From: Oscillospiraceae bacterium
GTDB lineage: Bacteria; Bacillota; Clostridia; Oscillospirales; Oscillospiraceae
DNA: 43,305 nt
Reading direction: 5' to 3'
Assembly (NCBI GenBank): GCA_016296635.1
Contig: JAEDIZ010000009.1
Span: 1 to 43,305 of the forward strand
Part shown: positions 23,391 to 30,265 of the stretch, in pieces
Layout of the letters: the number at the start of each line of letters is the position of its first letter
Numbering within the stretch: position 1 is the stretch's first letter
Made by a program: the position numbers and the translations under genes
The notes under the pieces: generated by a model
Seen by the model: only the letters and a program-made list of their open reading frames with translations
The model's database searches: none
Told to the model about the DNA's origin: nothing

Positions 23391-24461
23391 TTATTCCTCG
23401 CTGTTTTGCAGCTTTTCCGCCTGGTCGGCGGTGACGAGGGCGTCGATCAGCTCGTCCAGATCGCCGTCCATGATGGAATCGATTTTGTAAAGCGTCAGAC
23501 CGATGCGGTGATCGGTGACGCGGCCCTGCGGGAAGTTATAGGTGCGGATGCGCTCGTTGCGCATACCGGTGCCGACCTGACTGCGGCGCTCCGTAGTCAG
23601 CTCGGAATCGATGCGCGACTGCTCCATTTCATAGAGCTTGGACGCCAGCATCTGCATGCATTTTTCGCGGTTCTGCACCTGCGAGCGCTCCTCCTGACAG
23701 GCAACGACAATACCGGAGGGTTTATGAATCAGGCGCACAGCGGAGGAAGTTTTGTTGATGTGCTGGCCGCCTGCGCCGGAGGAGCGGTAGACCTGCATTT
23801 CAATATCCTCCGGGCGGATATCCACCTCGGCCTGCTCCATTTCCGGCAGCACCGCCACCGTGGCGGTGGAGGTATGGACTCTGCCGCCGGATTCCGTTTC
23901 CGGTACACGCTGCACGCGGTGGACGCCGGACTCGAATTTCAGCCGGGAATACGCGCCGTCACCGGAGATTTCAAAGTCCGCTTCCTTGATGCCGCCCAGC
24001 TCCGTTTCGTTATAGTTGAGCAGCGTGATCTGCCAGCGCTTCGATTCGGCATACATGGTGTACATCCGGAAAAGACTGTGGGCAAAAAGCGCGCTTTCCT
24101 CGCCGCCGACGCCGCCGCGGATCTCCATGATGACGGATTTTTCGTCGTTGGGATCTCTCGGCAGCAACAGGATCTTCAGCTCCTGTGTAAGCGTTTCCAG
24201 CTTCTTTTTATTCTCCTGAAACTCCTGCTGGCACAGCTCCTTCATCTCCGCATCCTGCTCGCCGGACATCATTTCCAGCAGGTCCTGCTGCTCCTGTTCG
24301 GTAGCCCGGAAGCTGCGATAGGCAGTGATGATGGGCTCGAGGCGCTTTTGTTCCTTCAGAAGCTGCGTGGCGGCCTTCGGATCGGAAAAGAATTCCGGCT
24401 GCGCGGCCCGCTCCGCCATTTCCATATATCGTTCTTCGACCAGACGCAATTTATCCAGCAT
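23391..24461 (-). CDS. prfA: Peptide chain release factor 1
   Basis: This 356-residue protein has the standard RF1 length. The universally conserved GGQ sits in SSGAGGQHINKT (GGQ near residue 230) and promotes hydrolysis of peptidyl-tRNA. The end of the protein has RTYNFPQGRVTDHRIGLTLY as in RF1. It reads UAA and UAG stop codons. The start ATG 24461 has CGGAGG four to five bases upstream. A strong promoter with a palindrome lies upstream. Confidence 0.95.
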   Translation of the reverse strand: MLDKLRLVEERYMEMAERAAQPEFFSDPKAATQLLKEQKRLEPIITAYRSFRATEQEQQDLLEMMSGEQDAEMKELCQQEFQENKKKLETLTQELKILLLPRDPNDEKSVIMEIRGGVGGEESALFAHSLFRMYTMYAESKRWQITLLNYNETELGGIKEADFEISGDGAYSRLKFESGVHRVQRVPETESGGRVHTSTATVAVLPEMEQAEVDIRPEDIEMQVYRSSGAGGQHINKTSSAVRLIHKPSGIVVACQEERSQVQNREKCMQMLASKLYEMEQSRIDSELTTERRSQVGTGMRNERIRTYNFPQGRVTDHRIGLTLYKIDSIMDGDLDELIDALVTADQAEKLQNSEE

Positions 24462-24483
24462 AGAGCCTCCGAATAAACAATTT

Positions 24484-24500
24484 TATGATAGTCTATCATA
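24484..24500. promoter_or_regulatory. Perfect palindrome over the prfA promoter -10 (candidate operator)
   Basis: TATGATAG-T-CTATCATA has 8-bp arms around a single base. It covers the -10 hexamer and the likely start site of the prfA promoter. A dimeric repressor could bind it. A related split half-site pair, TATGAT-N10-ATCATA, occurs at 33431-33452 upstream of the ABC exporter. Confidence 0.55.
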
Positions 24501-24523
24501 CTCCATTTTGAGATGAAGGTCAA
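24495..24523 (-). promoter_or_regulatory. Sigma-A-type promoter of prfA
   Basis: On the minus strand TTGACC (24518-24523) and TATGAT (24495-24500) are 17 bases apart. Confidence 0.75.
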
Positions 24524-24586
24524 ATGGTTGCTGCGCATGATTGACATTCTGCGGTACATAATAGAGTCCGTAAGGAGAGAATGCGG

Positions 24587-25279
24587 ATGAAGAAAATTCT
24601 GACGGCGCTGCTTTGCACAGCTTTGCTGATACCGCAGGTCTTTGCGAGCGGTTCCCTCGAAAAATACATTGCGATCACCTTTGACGATGGGCCATCCGGC
24701 GATCTGACACAGATGCTTCTGGACGGGCTGGCCGAGAGAAACGTCAAGGCGACTTTTTTCGTCTGCGGCTATCGGGTCGAGCAGTTTCCGGACTGCCTGC
24801 GGCGCATCGCAGATGAAGGGCATGAGATCGGGCTGCACTCCTGCTGCCATGATTATATGCACAAGATGACGAAAGAAGAGATCAAGGAGGATATGGCGGA
24901 CTGCCTGCTGGCGGTCAGGGACTGCTGTAAGGTTTCGCCCGTGCTCTTCCGACCGCCGGGCGGACTGTATTCCGAAAGCCTTTTGGAGGCGGCAAAGGAA
25001 ACCGGCACAGCGGTGATCTTATGGTCGGTGGATCCGCGGGACTGGGACGAAAAGAACAGTGCGAATGTTTATCAGACGGTGGTGGACGATGCCGCGCCGG
25101 GGTCGATCATCCTGATGCATGAGCTTTCGGAAAATTCCGTCAGGAGTGCGCTTCGCGCCATCGACACCCTGAGGGCGCAGGGCTACTGCTTCTGTACGGT
25201 TTCCGAGCTGGCGAAGGTCTACGGAAAGACCTTGGAGCCGGGTGAGGTTTACCGGGTCTTTCGGCGTGATGATGATTGA
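24587..25279 (+). CDS. Secreted polysaccharide deacetylase (NodB/CE4 type)
   Basis: This is a 230-residue protein with a signal peptide (lysines, then ILTALLCTALLIPQVFASG). The NodB domain follows directly: TFDDGPS with the catalytic and metal Asp (about 31-37), HSCCH with two metal His, FRPPGG, and the His in ILMHE. These are all the active-site motifs of CE4 enzymes, which remove acetyl groups from N-acetylglucosamine in peptidoglycan or other glycans outside the cell. Two ATGs six bases apart share AAGGAG; the second (24587) has the better distance. It is short and lacks extra wall-binding domains. Confidence 0.88.
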   Translation: MKKILTALLCTALLIPQVFASGSLEKYIAITFDDGPSGDLTQMLLDGLAERNVKATFFVCGYRVEQFPDCLRRIADEGHEIGLHSCCHDYMHKMTKEEIKEDMADCLLAVRDCCKVSPVLFRPPGGLYSESLLEAAKETGTAVILWSVDPRDWDEKNSANVYQTVVDDAAPGSIILMHELSENSVRSALRAIDTLRAQGYCFCTVSELAKVYGKTLEPGEVYRVFRRDDD

Positions 25280-25304
25280 CGCGAAACCGCAAATCCTGTA
25301 AAAT
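25276..25304 (+). promoter_or_regulatory. Sigma-A-type promoter of the formyl-THF cyclo-ligase gene
   Basis: TTGACG (25276-25281) and TAAAAT (25299-25304) are 17 bases apart. The -35 overlaps the stop codon of the deacetylase gene. Confidence 0.75.
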
Positions 25305-25332
25305 AAAAGAAATGAAACAGGAGGCGAAGCGG

Positions 25333-25887
25333 TTGGAAAAGAAGGAGCTGCGGCGCATGATGCGCGAAAAAAAGCGCGCAATGACGAAAGAAGAGATTGA
25401 GCGGCAGAGCGCCATACTGGCGGAGCGCCTTTTTGCGCATCCGGCCTACAAGGAGGCAAAGAGCATTTTTGCCTATCTTTCCTATAATCAGGAAGTACGG
25501 ACGATGCCGATTTTAGAGCGGGCACTGCGCGACGGCAAGCGCGTGGCGGTGCCGAAGATATTCGGGGAGGAAATGAAGTTCCTTTGGCTGGACGATCTGA
25601 CTGCCATTGCGCCGGGCGCGTTCCATATTCCGGAGCCGATCGCAGACGGGCCGGAGGCGGAGGACGAGACAGCGCTGGTGCTGATGCCGGGGTTGGCCTT
25701 CGATCCGCAGGGACGCCGCTGCGGCTACGGCGGCGGCTTCTATGATAAATTTCTTGCGGCGCACCGGCAGCATCCGACGCTGGCGCTCTGCTATGATTTC
25801 CAGCTTCTGCCGGAGCTCAAGACGGATGCGCACGATCTGCCGGTGGACTATGTGATCGCGGCCGGCGGGGAGGATGAAGGCCAATGA
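25333..25887 (+). CDS. 5-formyltetrahydrofolate cyclo-ligase
   Basis: This 184-residue protein belongs to the MTHFS/YgfA family. It has a basic N-terminal RRMMREKKRAM, the middle FAYLSYNQEVRTMPIL, and the C-terminal ATP/folate site LAFDPQGRRCGYGGGFYDKFL. It turns 5-formyl-THF into 5,10-methenyl-THF with ATP and so returns folate from a storage form. The start is TTG 25333, eight bases after a perfect AGGAGG; the ATG at 25312 lies before that ribosome site, and the likely transcript start is only about one base upstream of it. The next gene overlaps by ATGA. Confidence 0.9.
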   Translation: MEKKELRRMMREKKRAMTKEEIERQSAILAERLFAHPAYKEAKSIFAYLSYNQEVRTMPILERALRDGKRVAVPKIFGEEMKFLWLDDLTAIAPGAFHIPEPIADGPEAEDETALVLMPGLAFDPQGRRCGYGGGFYDKFLAAHRQHPTLALCYDFQLLPELKTDAHDLPVDYVIAAGGEDEGQ

Positions 25888-26459
25888 AGCTGAGTACGAT
25901 TCTGCTCGTCTGCGCATTTGTATTTCTCGTCTGCTTTCTGATCGACACGCTTCTGAAAGCAGTATTCCCCAAATCGAAGCTGGAAAAAAGCAAAAACTGC
26001 GTGCGCCCGGCCAAAAGAAGCGCCACCTTCGGCGTTCTGCTGACCGTCATCCCGCCGGTTGTGCTGATGCGGGTGGGTTTTTCCGATCGGCTGCTGGCGA
26101 TCGGCTGCGTGACGGCGTTTGTTTTCGGCGTCATCCTGCTCGTTGCGTATTTCTCCGTCGTGATCTTCTATGACGATGAAAAGTTCCTTTATAAGACGCT
26201 CCGGGGAAAAAAGCAGGAATTTCATTACAGTCAGATCAAGGGACAGCGCTCGCTGATGACAAGAGGCGGCATTCAGACGATCCTTTTCGTAGCGGACGAG
26301 CAGATTGAACTTTACAGCTCCATGCAGAATCTGAACGCATTTCTGGGCAAGGCCTTTTATAAATGGTGCGAGGTGAAGGGAATCGATTCCGATACCGTGG
26401 AAAACAATCCGCGGATGTTTACATGGTTTCCGGATCCGGGGGCAGAAACAGAGAAATAA
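25884..26459 (+). CDS. Membrane protein of unknown function
   Basis: This 191-residue protein has an N-terminal membrane helix (STILLVCAFVFLVCFLI), two more hydrophobic helices (about residues 48-95), and a soluble C-terminal part of about 90 residues with alternating strands (EFHYSQIKGQRS, IQTILFVADEQIELYS) that may form a PH-like fold. The layout is like small Bacillota proteins of the bPH/DUF6560 kind, but I am not certain of a family. It is translationally coupled to the cyclo-ligase gene and ends in a strong two-way terminator. Confidence 0.75.
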   Translation: MKLSTILLVCAFVFLVCFLIDTLLKAVFPKSKLEKSKNCVRPAKRSATFGVLLTVIPPVVLMRVGFSDRLLAIGCVTAFVFGVILLVAYFSVVIFYDDEKFLYKTLRGKKQEFHYSQIKGQRSLMTRGGIQTILFVADEQIELYSSMQNLNAFLGKAFYKWCEVKGIDSDTVENNPRMFTWFPDPGAETEK

Positions 26460-26465
26460 AAGAAG

Positions 26466-26499
26466 AAGCTGTCATTCGCAAAAGCGAATGACAGCTTTT
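26466..26499. terminator. Two-way terminator between the membrane protein and antiporter genes
   Basis: A perfect 14-bp stem AAGCTGTCATTCGC / GCGAATGACAGCTT has a 4-base loop. It is followed by TTTTGTATCTTTT on the plus strand and CTTCTTTTATTT on the minus strand. It serves the convergent genes on both sides. Confidence 0.9.
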
Positions 26500-26517
26500 G
26501 TATCTTTTCTGTGAAAA

Positions 26518-27816
26518 TCAGCGGCGGCGGTTTTCGGGCAGGGCATCCAGCTTGATCTGACGGCGGTTTTTGACCTCGTCGCTCATGGGCTGAATATCCC
26601 CGGCCTTGGTGAGAGCCTGCTTGGTGAGCATCGGGCCGATCAGCTCGTATACAAGGACTGCGAAAAGCGTGATGTTGCGGATGAGATCGCCTTCGGCGCC
26701 CAGCTGCTTGGCGGTGATGCACATACCGAGGGCAACGCCTGCCTGCGGCAGAAGCGTGATGCCGAGGTATCTGCAGATCTTGTCGCTGCAATGGGTCATT
26801 TTGGAAGAAACGGAAGCACCGAAATACTTGCCGAGGGAACGGACAACGATGTAGACAAGACCGATCAGCACCACGGTGCCGTCACGGAACACGCCCAGCT
26901 CCAGCTCCGAGCCGGAAACGACGAAGAACAGCGCGAACAGCGGGGAAGTCCAGCGGTCTGCCTTTTCCATCAGATCCTCGGACAGCGGGCAGAGGTTGCA
27001 GAACACCGTACCCAGCATCATGCACACCAGCAAAGAGGAGAAGCCGATGCTGACGGCGCCGATTTGGAACTTGAGCATTGACAGAGAAGCTGTCAGCAGC
27101 ACGAAGGCGATGGTCATGTTCAGACGGTTGGTGTTGGAATTAAAGAGCTTTTCCAGCTGCGTCAGCAGCCAGCCCAGCACCGTGCCGAGTGCCAGCGAGC
27201 AGACGATCTCGATCAGAGGATCCAGCAGGATGGAGATCATGTCGAACTGACCGGAGCCGAGGGCCTTTGCGATGCCGAAGGAAACGGCGAATACCACAAG
27301 ACCGACTGCGTCATCGAGCGCGACGATGGGCAGCAGCAGATCGACCAGCGGTCCCTTTGCCTTATACTGACGGACGACCATCAGCGTTGCGGCAGGCGCC
27401 GTGGCGGTGGCGATGGCGCCGAGGGTGATGGCCTGGGCGATGGTCAGCTTGCCGTGGGTCGCAAGGCTGATGGCGATCAGCGCAATATCCACAAGCACCG
27501 CGGCGCAGACCGCCTGAAAAACACCGATGATCAGTGCCTGCCGGCCGGTGTGCTTCAGTTCATCCAGCCGGAACTCGTTGCCGATGGAAAACGCGATGAA
27601 GCCGAGGGCGACCTGCGAGATCAGCGAAAGCTGTTCGACGTTTTCGTAGCTGGTGAAGCCGAGACCGTCGATGCCGAGTCTGCCGAGGCAGTAGGGACCG
27701 ACCAGAATACCGGCGACCAGATAGGCCGTAACGGAGGGCAGACGCAGCGGCTTTGCCAGCCGTGTCATCAGAAGACCTGCCAGAATGGCGATGGAAAGAG
27801 AAAGCAAAATATTCAT
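26518..27816 (-). CDS. CPA2 family cation:proton antiporter
   Basis: This 432-residue protein has about twelve or thirteen membrane helices. It shows the CPA2 start RLPSVTAYLVAGILVGP, SIGNEF, the TAPAATLMVV unwound helix, and the ion-binding double Asp in IVALDDAVGLVVFA (about residues 165-178). It exchanges Na+ or K+ for H+ across the cell membrane; there is no C-terminal TrkA-N domain, so no nucleotide regulation is expected. It has a weak ribosome site but a clear promoter. Confidence 0.9.
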   Translation of the reverse strand: MNILLSLSIAILAGLLMTRLAKPLRLPSVTAYLVAGILVGPYCLGRLGIDGLGFTSYENVEQLSLISQVALGFIAFSIGNEFRLDELKHTGRQALIIGVFQAVCAAVLVDIALIAISLATHGKLTIAQAITLGAIATATAPAATLMVVRQYKAKGPLVDLLLPIVALDDAVGLVVFAVSFGIAKALGSGQFDMISILLDPLIEIVCSLALGTVLGWLLTQLEKLFNSNTNRLNMTIAFVLLTASLSMLKFQIGAVSIGFSSLLVCMMLGTVFCNLCPLSEDLMEKADRWTSPLFALFFVVSGSELELGVFRDGTVVLIGLVYIVVRSLGKYFGASVSSKMTHCSDKICRYLGITLLPQAGVALGMCITAKQLGAEGDLIRNITLFAVLVYELIGPMLTKQALTKAGDIQPMSDEVKNRRQIKLDALPENRRR

Positions 27817-27865
27817 ATAAAAGACCTGCGATTTTCAGAATTCGCGTATAAACGCAACGGGAAAC

Positions 27866-27894
27866 ATTATATGCGCGCAAACCATGAAATGCAA
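27866..27894 (-). promoter_or_regulatory. Sigma-A-type promoter of the antiporter gene
   Basis: On the minus strand TTGCAT (27889-27894) and a perfect TATAAT (27866-27871) are 17 bases apart, about 50 bases before the start codon. Confidence 0.75.
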
Positions 27895-28105
27895 GGGCAG
27901 ATTTGTTGGAAAAATGCAGACTTTTCACGGCGGATTTGTGGGTTATGCCGAAGGAAACTGCCTGCATTTGCATTTTTCTGGGAAAAGCACCACTCTCGTG
28001 CGGCAATGACGAATTTTTGGGGTCTTTGGCGCAGGAAACGGCCCGAATGATTCATGCGGTTTGAAACAGAACAGTCAAATTATGATTCATTTTTCAGAAT
28101 TGTTC

Positions 28106-28135
28106 TTGCATTTTCGGGGGAAACTGTGATACAAT
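28106..28135 (+). promoter_or_regulatory. Sigma-A-type promoter of the aminotransferase gene
   Basis: TTGCAT (28106-28111) and TACAAT (28130-28135) are 18 bases apart, with TGTGA just before the -10. The 5' leader of about 55 bases contains a TTTTTT run and a TTGGTGGGACCAA hairpin. Confidence 0.7.
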
Positions 28136-28197
28136 GGCACATATTTTTTCAGCGCTTTGGTGGGACCAACCACGAAATATTGACGGAGGTGTCTGAT

Positions 28198-29388
28198 ATG
28201 AAGTATTCTTCAAAAGTGCTGCAGTGCAATCTTTCCCCCATGCGAAAGTTCTATCCCTATGCGGTTGCAGCGTCAGCCGCAGGCAAGAAAATCTATCATC
28301 TGAATATCGGACAGCCCGATGTGAAAACGCCGCAGCAGTTTTTTGACGCCGTGCGCAATTTCTCGGCGCCGGTTCTGGAATATGCGCCGTCTCCCGGCCT
28401 TCCGGTTCTGATGGATGCCATCCGCGGCTATTACGGCAGGATCGGCGTGGAGCTTGCGGAAAAGAATCTGCTGATCACCACCGGCGGCAGTGAAGCTCTG
28501 CAGATTGCGGCCTGCTGCATTCTCGATGACGGAGATGAGGTTCTGATCCCGGAGCCCTTCTATCCCAACTACAATACCTTTGTCCGGACGGCAGGCGCGG
28601 CCATCCGGCCGATCCCGACCTTTGCCGAGGAGGGTTATTTCTACGCTGACCGTGAAAAGGTGGAATCGTGCATCACGCCCAATACCCGCGCCATCGTTGT
28701 GACGAATCCCGGCAATCCCACGGGCGTCGTGCTGACAAAGCCGCAGATGCGGATGCTTCTGGAAGTCGCCGTGGAGCATGATCTGTTTCTGATCGCGGAC
28801 GAGGTCTACCGTGAGTTCGTTTATACCGATGAGCCGCTGGCATCGTTCATGCAGCTCGGCTTCGGCGAGGAAAACCTGATTCTGATCGACTCGGTGTCCA
28901 AGCGGTTTTCCTCCTGCGGCGCAAGAATCGGCTGTCTGATCTCCAAAAACGGGGAGCTGATGCAGCAGGCGCTCAAATACTGTCAGGCCCGCCTTTCCGT
29001 GGCTACGCTGGATCAGATCGCTTCGGCGGCTCTTTATCAGGTGGAGCCGGAATACTTCACGGCAGTCCGTGAAGAATACCGCAGGCGGCGCGATGTGGTT
29101 GTGCAGGAACTGCAGAAGATCCCCGGTGTGCTCTGCACAAAGCCGGACGGCGCCTTCTATCTGATGGCCAGGCTGCCGGTGGAGGATGCGGAGGACTTTC
29201 AGAGATGGCTGCTGGAGGAATTTGAGGATCAGGGCGAGACCGTCATGTTTGCAGCCGGCGGCGCGTTCTATGCCGGCGGCCGCGGCAAGGATGAGATCCG
29301 CATCGCCTATGTGCTGAATGAACGCGACAGCGCGAGAGCCATTGAGCTTCTCGGACTGGGTCTCAAAAAATACAACGAAACACGCTGA
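28198..29388 (+). CDS. Class I/II pyridoxal-phosphate aminotransferase
   Basis: This 396-residue protein is a full-length fold-type I aminotransferase. Motifs: LNIGQPDVKTP near the N-terminus, TTGGSEALQ, PFYPNYNTF, VVTNPGNPTGV (about 166-176), ADEVYREF and the PLP lysine in SVSKRFSSCGARIG (K about 235). A C-terminal Arg in RIAY holds the substrate carboxylate. It is close to aspartate/aromatic aminotransferases, but the amino donor cannot be fixed from sequence. The start ATG 28198 has GGAGGT upstream; the frame is open to 28054 but the promoter lies within that extension. Monocistronic with a strong terminator. Confidence 0.92.
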   Translation: MKYSSKVLQCNLSPMRKFYPYAVAASAAGKKIYHLNIGQPDVKTPQQFFDAVRNFSAPVLEYAPSPGLPVLMDAIRGYYGRIGVELAEKNLLITTGGSEALQIAACCILDDGDEVLIPEPFYPNYNTFVRTAGAAIRPIPTFAEEGYFYADREKVESCITPNTRAIVVTNPGNPTGVVLTKPQMRMLLEVAVEHDLFLIADEVYREFVYTDEPLASFMQLGFGEENLILIDSVSKRFSSCGARIGCLISKNGELMQQALKYCQARLSVATLDQIASAALYQVEPEYFTAVREEYRRRRDVVVQELQKIPGVLCTKPDGAFYLMARLPVEDAEDFQRWLLEEFEDQGETVMFAAGGAFYAGGRGKDEIRIAYVLNERDSARAIELLGLGLKKYNETR

Positions 29389-29393
29389 ATCGC

Positions 29394-29424
29394 ACGGAGC
29401 TTCCGGTCGGAAGCTCCGTTTTTC
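29394..29424 (+). terminator. Terminator of the aminotransferase gene
   Basis: A perfect 11-bp stem ACGGAGCTTCC / GGAAGCTCCGT with a GGTC loop is followed by TTTTT. Confidence 0.92.
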
Positions 29425-29459
29425 TGCGCCGAAACGGCGGAAAATGCAGAAAAACGGCA

Positions 29460-29489
29460 TTGAAAGCCATACGAGAATGATGGTATAAT
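29460..29489 (+). promoter_or_regulatory. Sigma-A-type promoter of the hypB operon
   Basis: TTGAAA (29460-29465) and a perfect TATAAT (29484-29489) are 18 bases apart. A second TGTGATAAT lies at 29501-29509. Confidence 0.7.
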
Positions 29490-29538
29490 CAAGTAAATAC
29501 TGTGATAATACCGGCAACCGGAAAAGGAGGATTCGATT

Positions 29539-30213
29539 CTGGATAAATATAAGGTCATAGAGGTCAAGCAGAGCGTTTTCGCCAATAACGATGCGGATGC
29601 CGACCGTCTGCGCGCGCAGCTGAAACAGCAGGGAACCTTCCTGCTGAATCTGATGTCGTCGCCCGGCTCCGGCAAGACCACGACCCTCAAGCGTACCATC
29701 GAGCAGCTCAAGAGCGAACTGAAAATGGGCGTTATGGAGGCTGACATCGACTCCGATGTGGATGCCGCTGCCATTCAGGCAGCCGGCGTGCGCTCCATTC
29801 AGCTGCATACGGGCGGTATGTGCCATCTGGATGCGGATATGACAAGACAGGGCATGACGGAATTCGGCACTGAGGATCTGGATCTGGTGATCTTGGAGAA
29901 TGTAGGCAATCTGGTCTGCCCGGCGGAATTTGACACGGGCGCTGTGAAAAACGCCATGATCCTTTCTGTGCCGGAGGGACATGACAAGCCCCTCAAATAC
30001 CCGCTGATCTTCCAGGTCTGCGATGTGCTGCTCATCAATAAGATGGACGTACTGCCGTATTTTGATTTCGATGTGGAGCTGGTGAAGAAATACGCCCTGC
30101 AGAGAAATCCGAATATGAAGATCTTCTTCTTCTCGGCAAAGACCGGCGAGGGCATCGAGCCGTGGTGCGACTGGCTGAAGGAGCAGGTTCGCGCCTGGCA
30201 GGAAAAGAAATAA
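29539..30213 (+). CDS. hypB: Hydrogenase/urease nickel-incorporation GTPase HypB, apparent CTG start
   Basis: The 224-residue protein is homologous over its whole length to HypB: VKQSVFANNDADADRLRAQL, then Walker A SSPGSGKTTT (about 40-49), the metal-site region HTGGMCHLDADM with Cys-His, ENVGNLVCPAEFDTG, NKMD and the end AKTGEGI. HypB uses GTP to load nickel into enzyme precursors with HypA. The first ATG (29653) is inside the conserved part, 38 residues late. Going upstream the frame hits a TAA at 29506 without ATG, GTG or TTG; AAGGAGG (29524-29530) is eight bases before a CTG at 29539 (ATT at 29536 is the other option). The N-terminal CxxCGC nickel motif is absent. Confidence 0.88.
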   Translation: MDKYKVIEVKQSVFANNDADADRLRAQLKQQGTFLLNLMSSPGSGKTTTLKRTIEQLKSELKMGVMEADIDSDVDAAAIQAAGVRSIQLHTGGMCHLDADMTRQGMTEFGTEDLDLVILENVGNLVCPAEFDTGAVKNAMILSVPEGHDKPLKYPLIFQVCDVLLINKMDVLPYFDFDVELVKKYALQRNPNMKIFFFSAKTGEGIEPWCDWLKEQVRAWQEKK

Positions 30214-30265
30214 CCGGCAGGAAGTGCTGTAATTATAATAGAGAAAGAATAACAGGAGGAGGAAC

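Larger units (their letters stand above)
27817..28197. other. 381-base divergent intergenic region
   Basis: It holds the antiporter promoter (minus, 27866-27894) and the aminotransferase promoter (plus, 28106-28135). The part between (about 27900-28100) has small hairpins such as ATGCAG...CTGCAT, but no gene, repeat or riboswitch that I can recognise. Confidence 0.6.

Noticed and set aside
28054..28197. N-terminal extension of the aminotransferase
   Set aside because: The promoter lies inside this stretch, and GGAGGT precedes the ATG at 28198.
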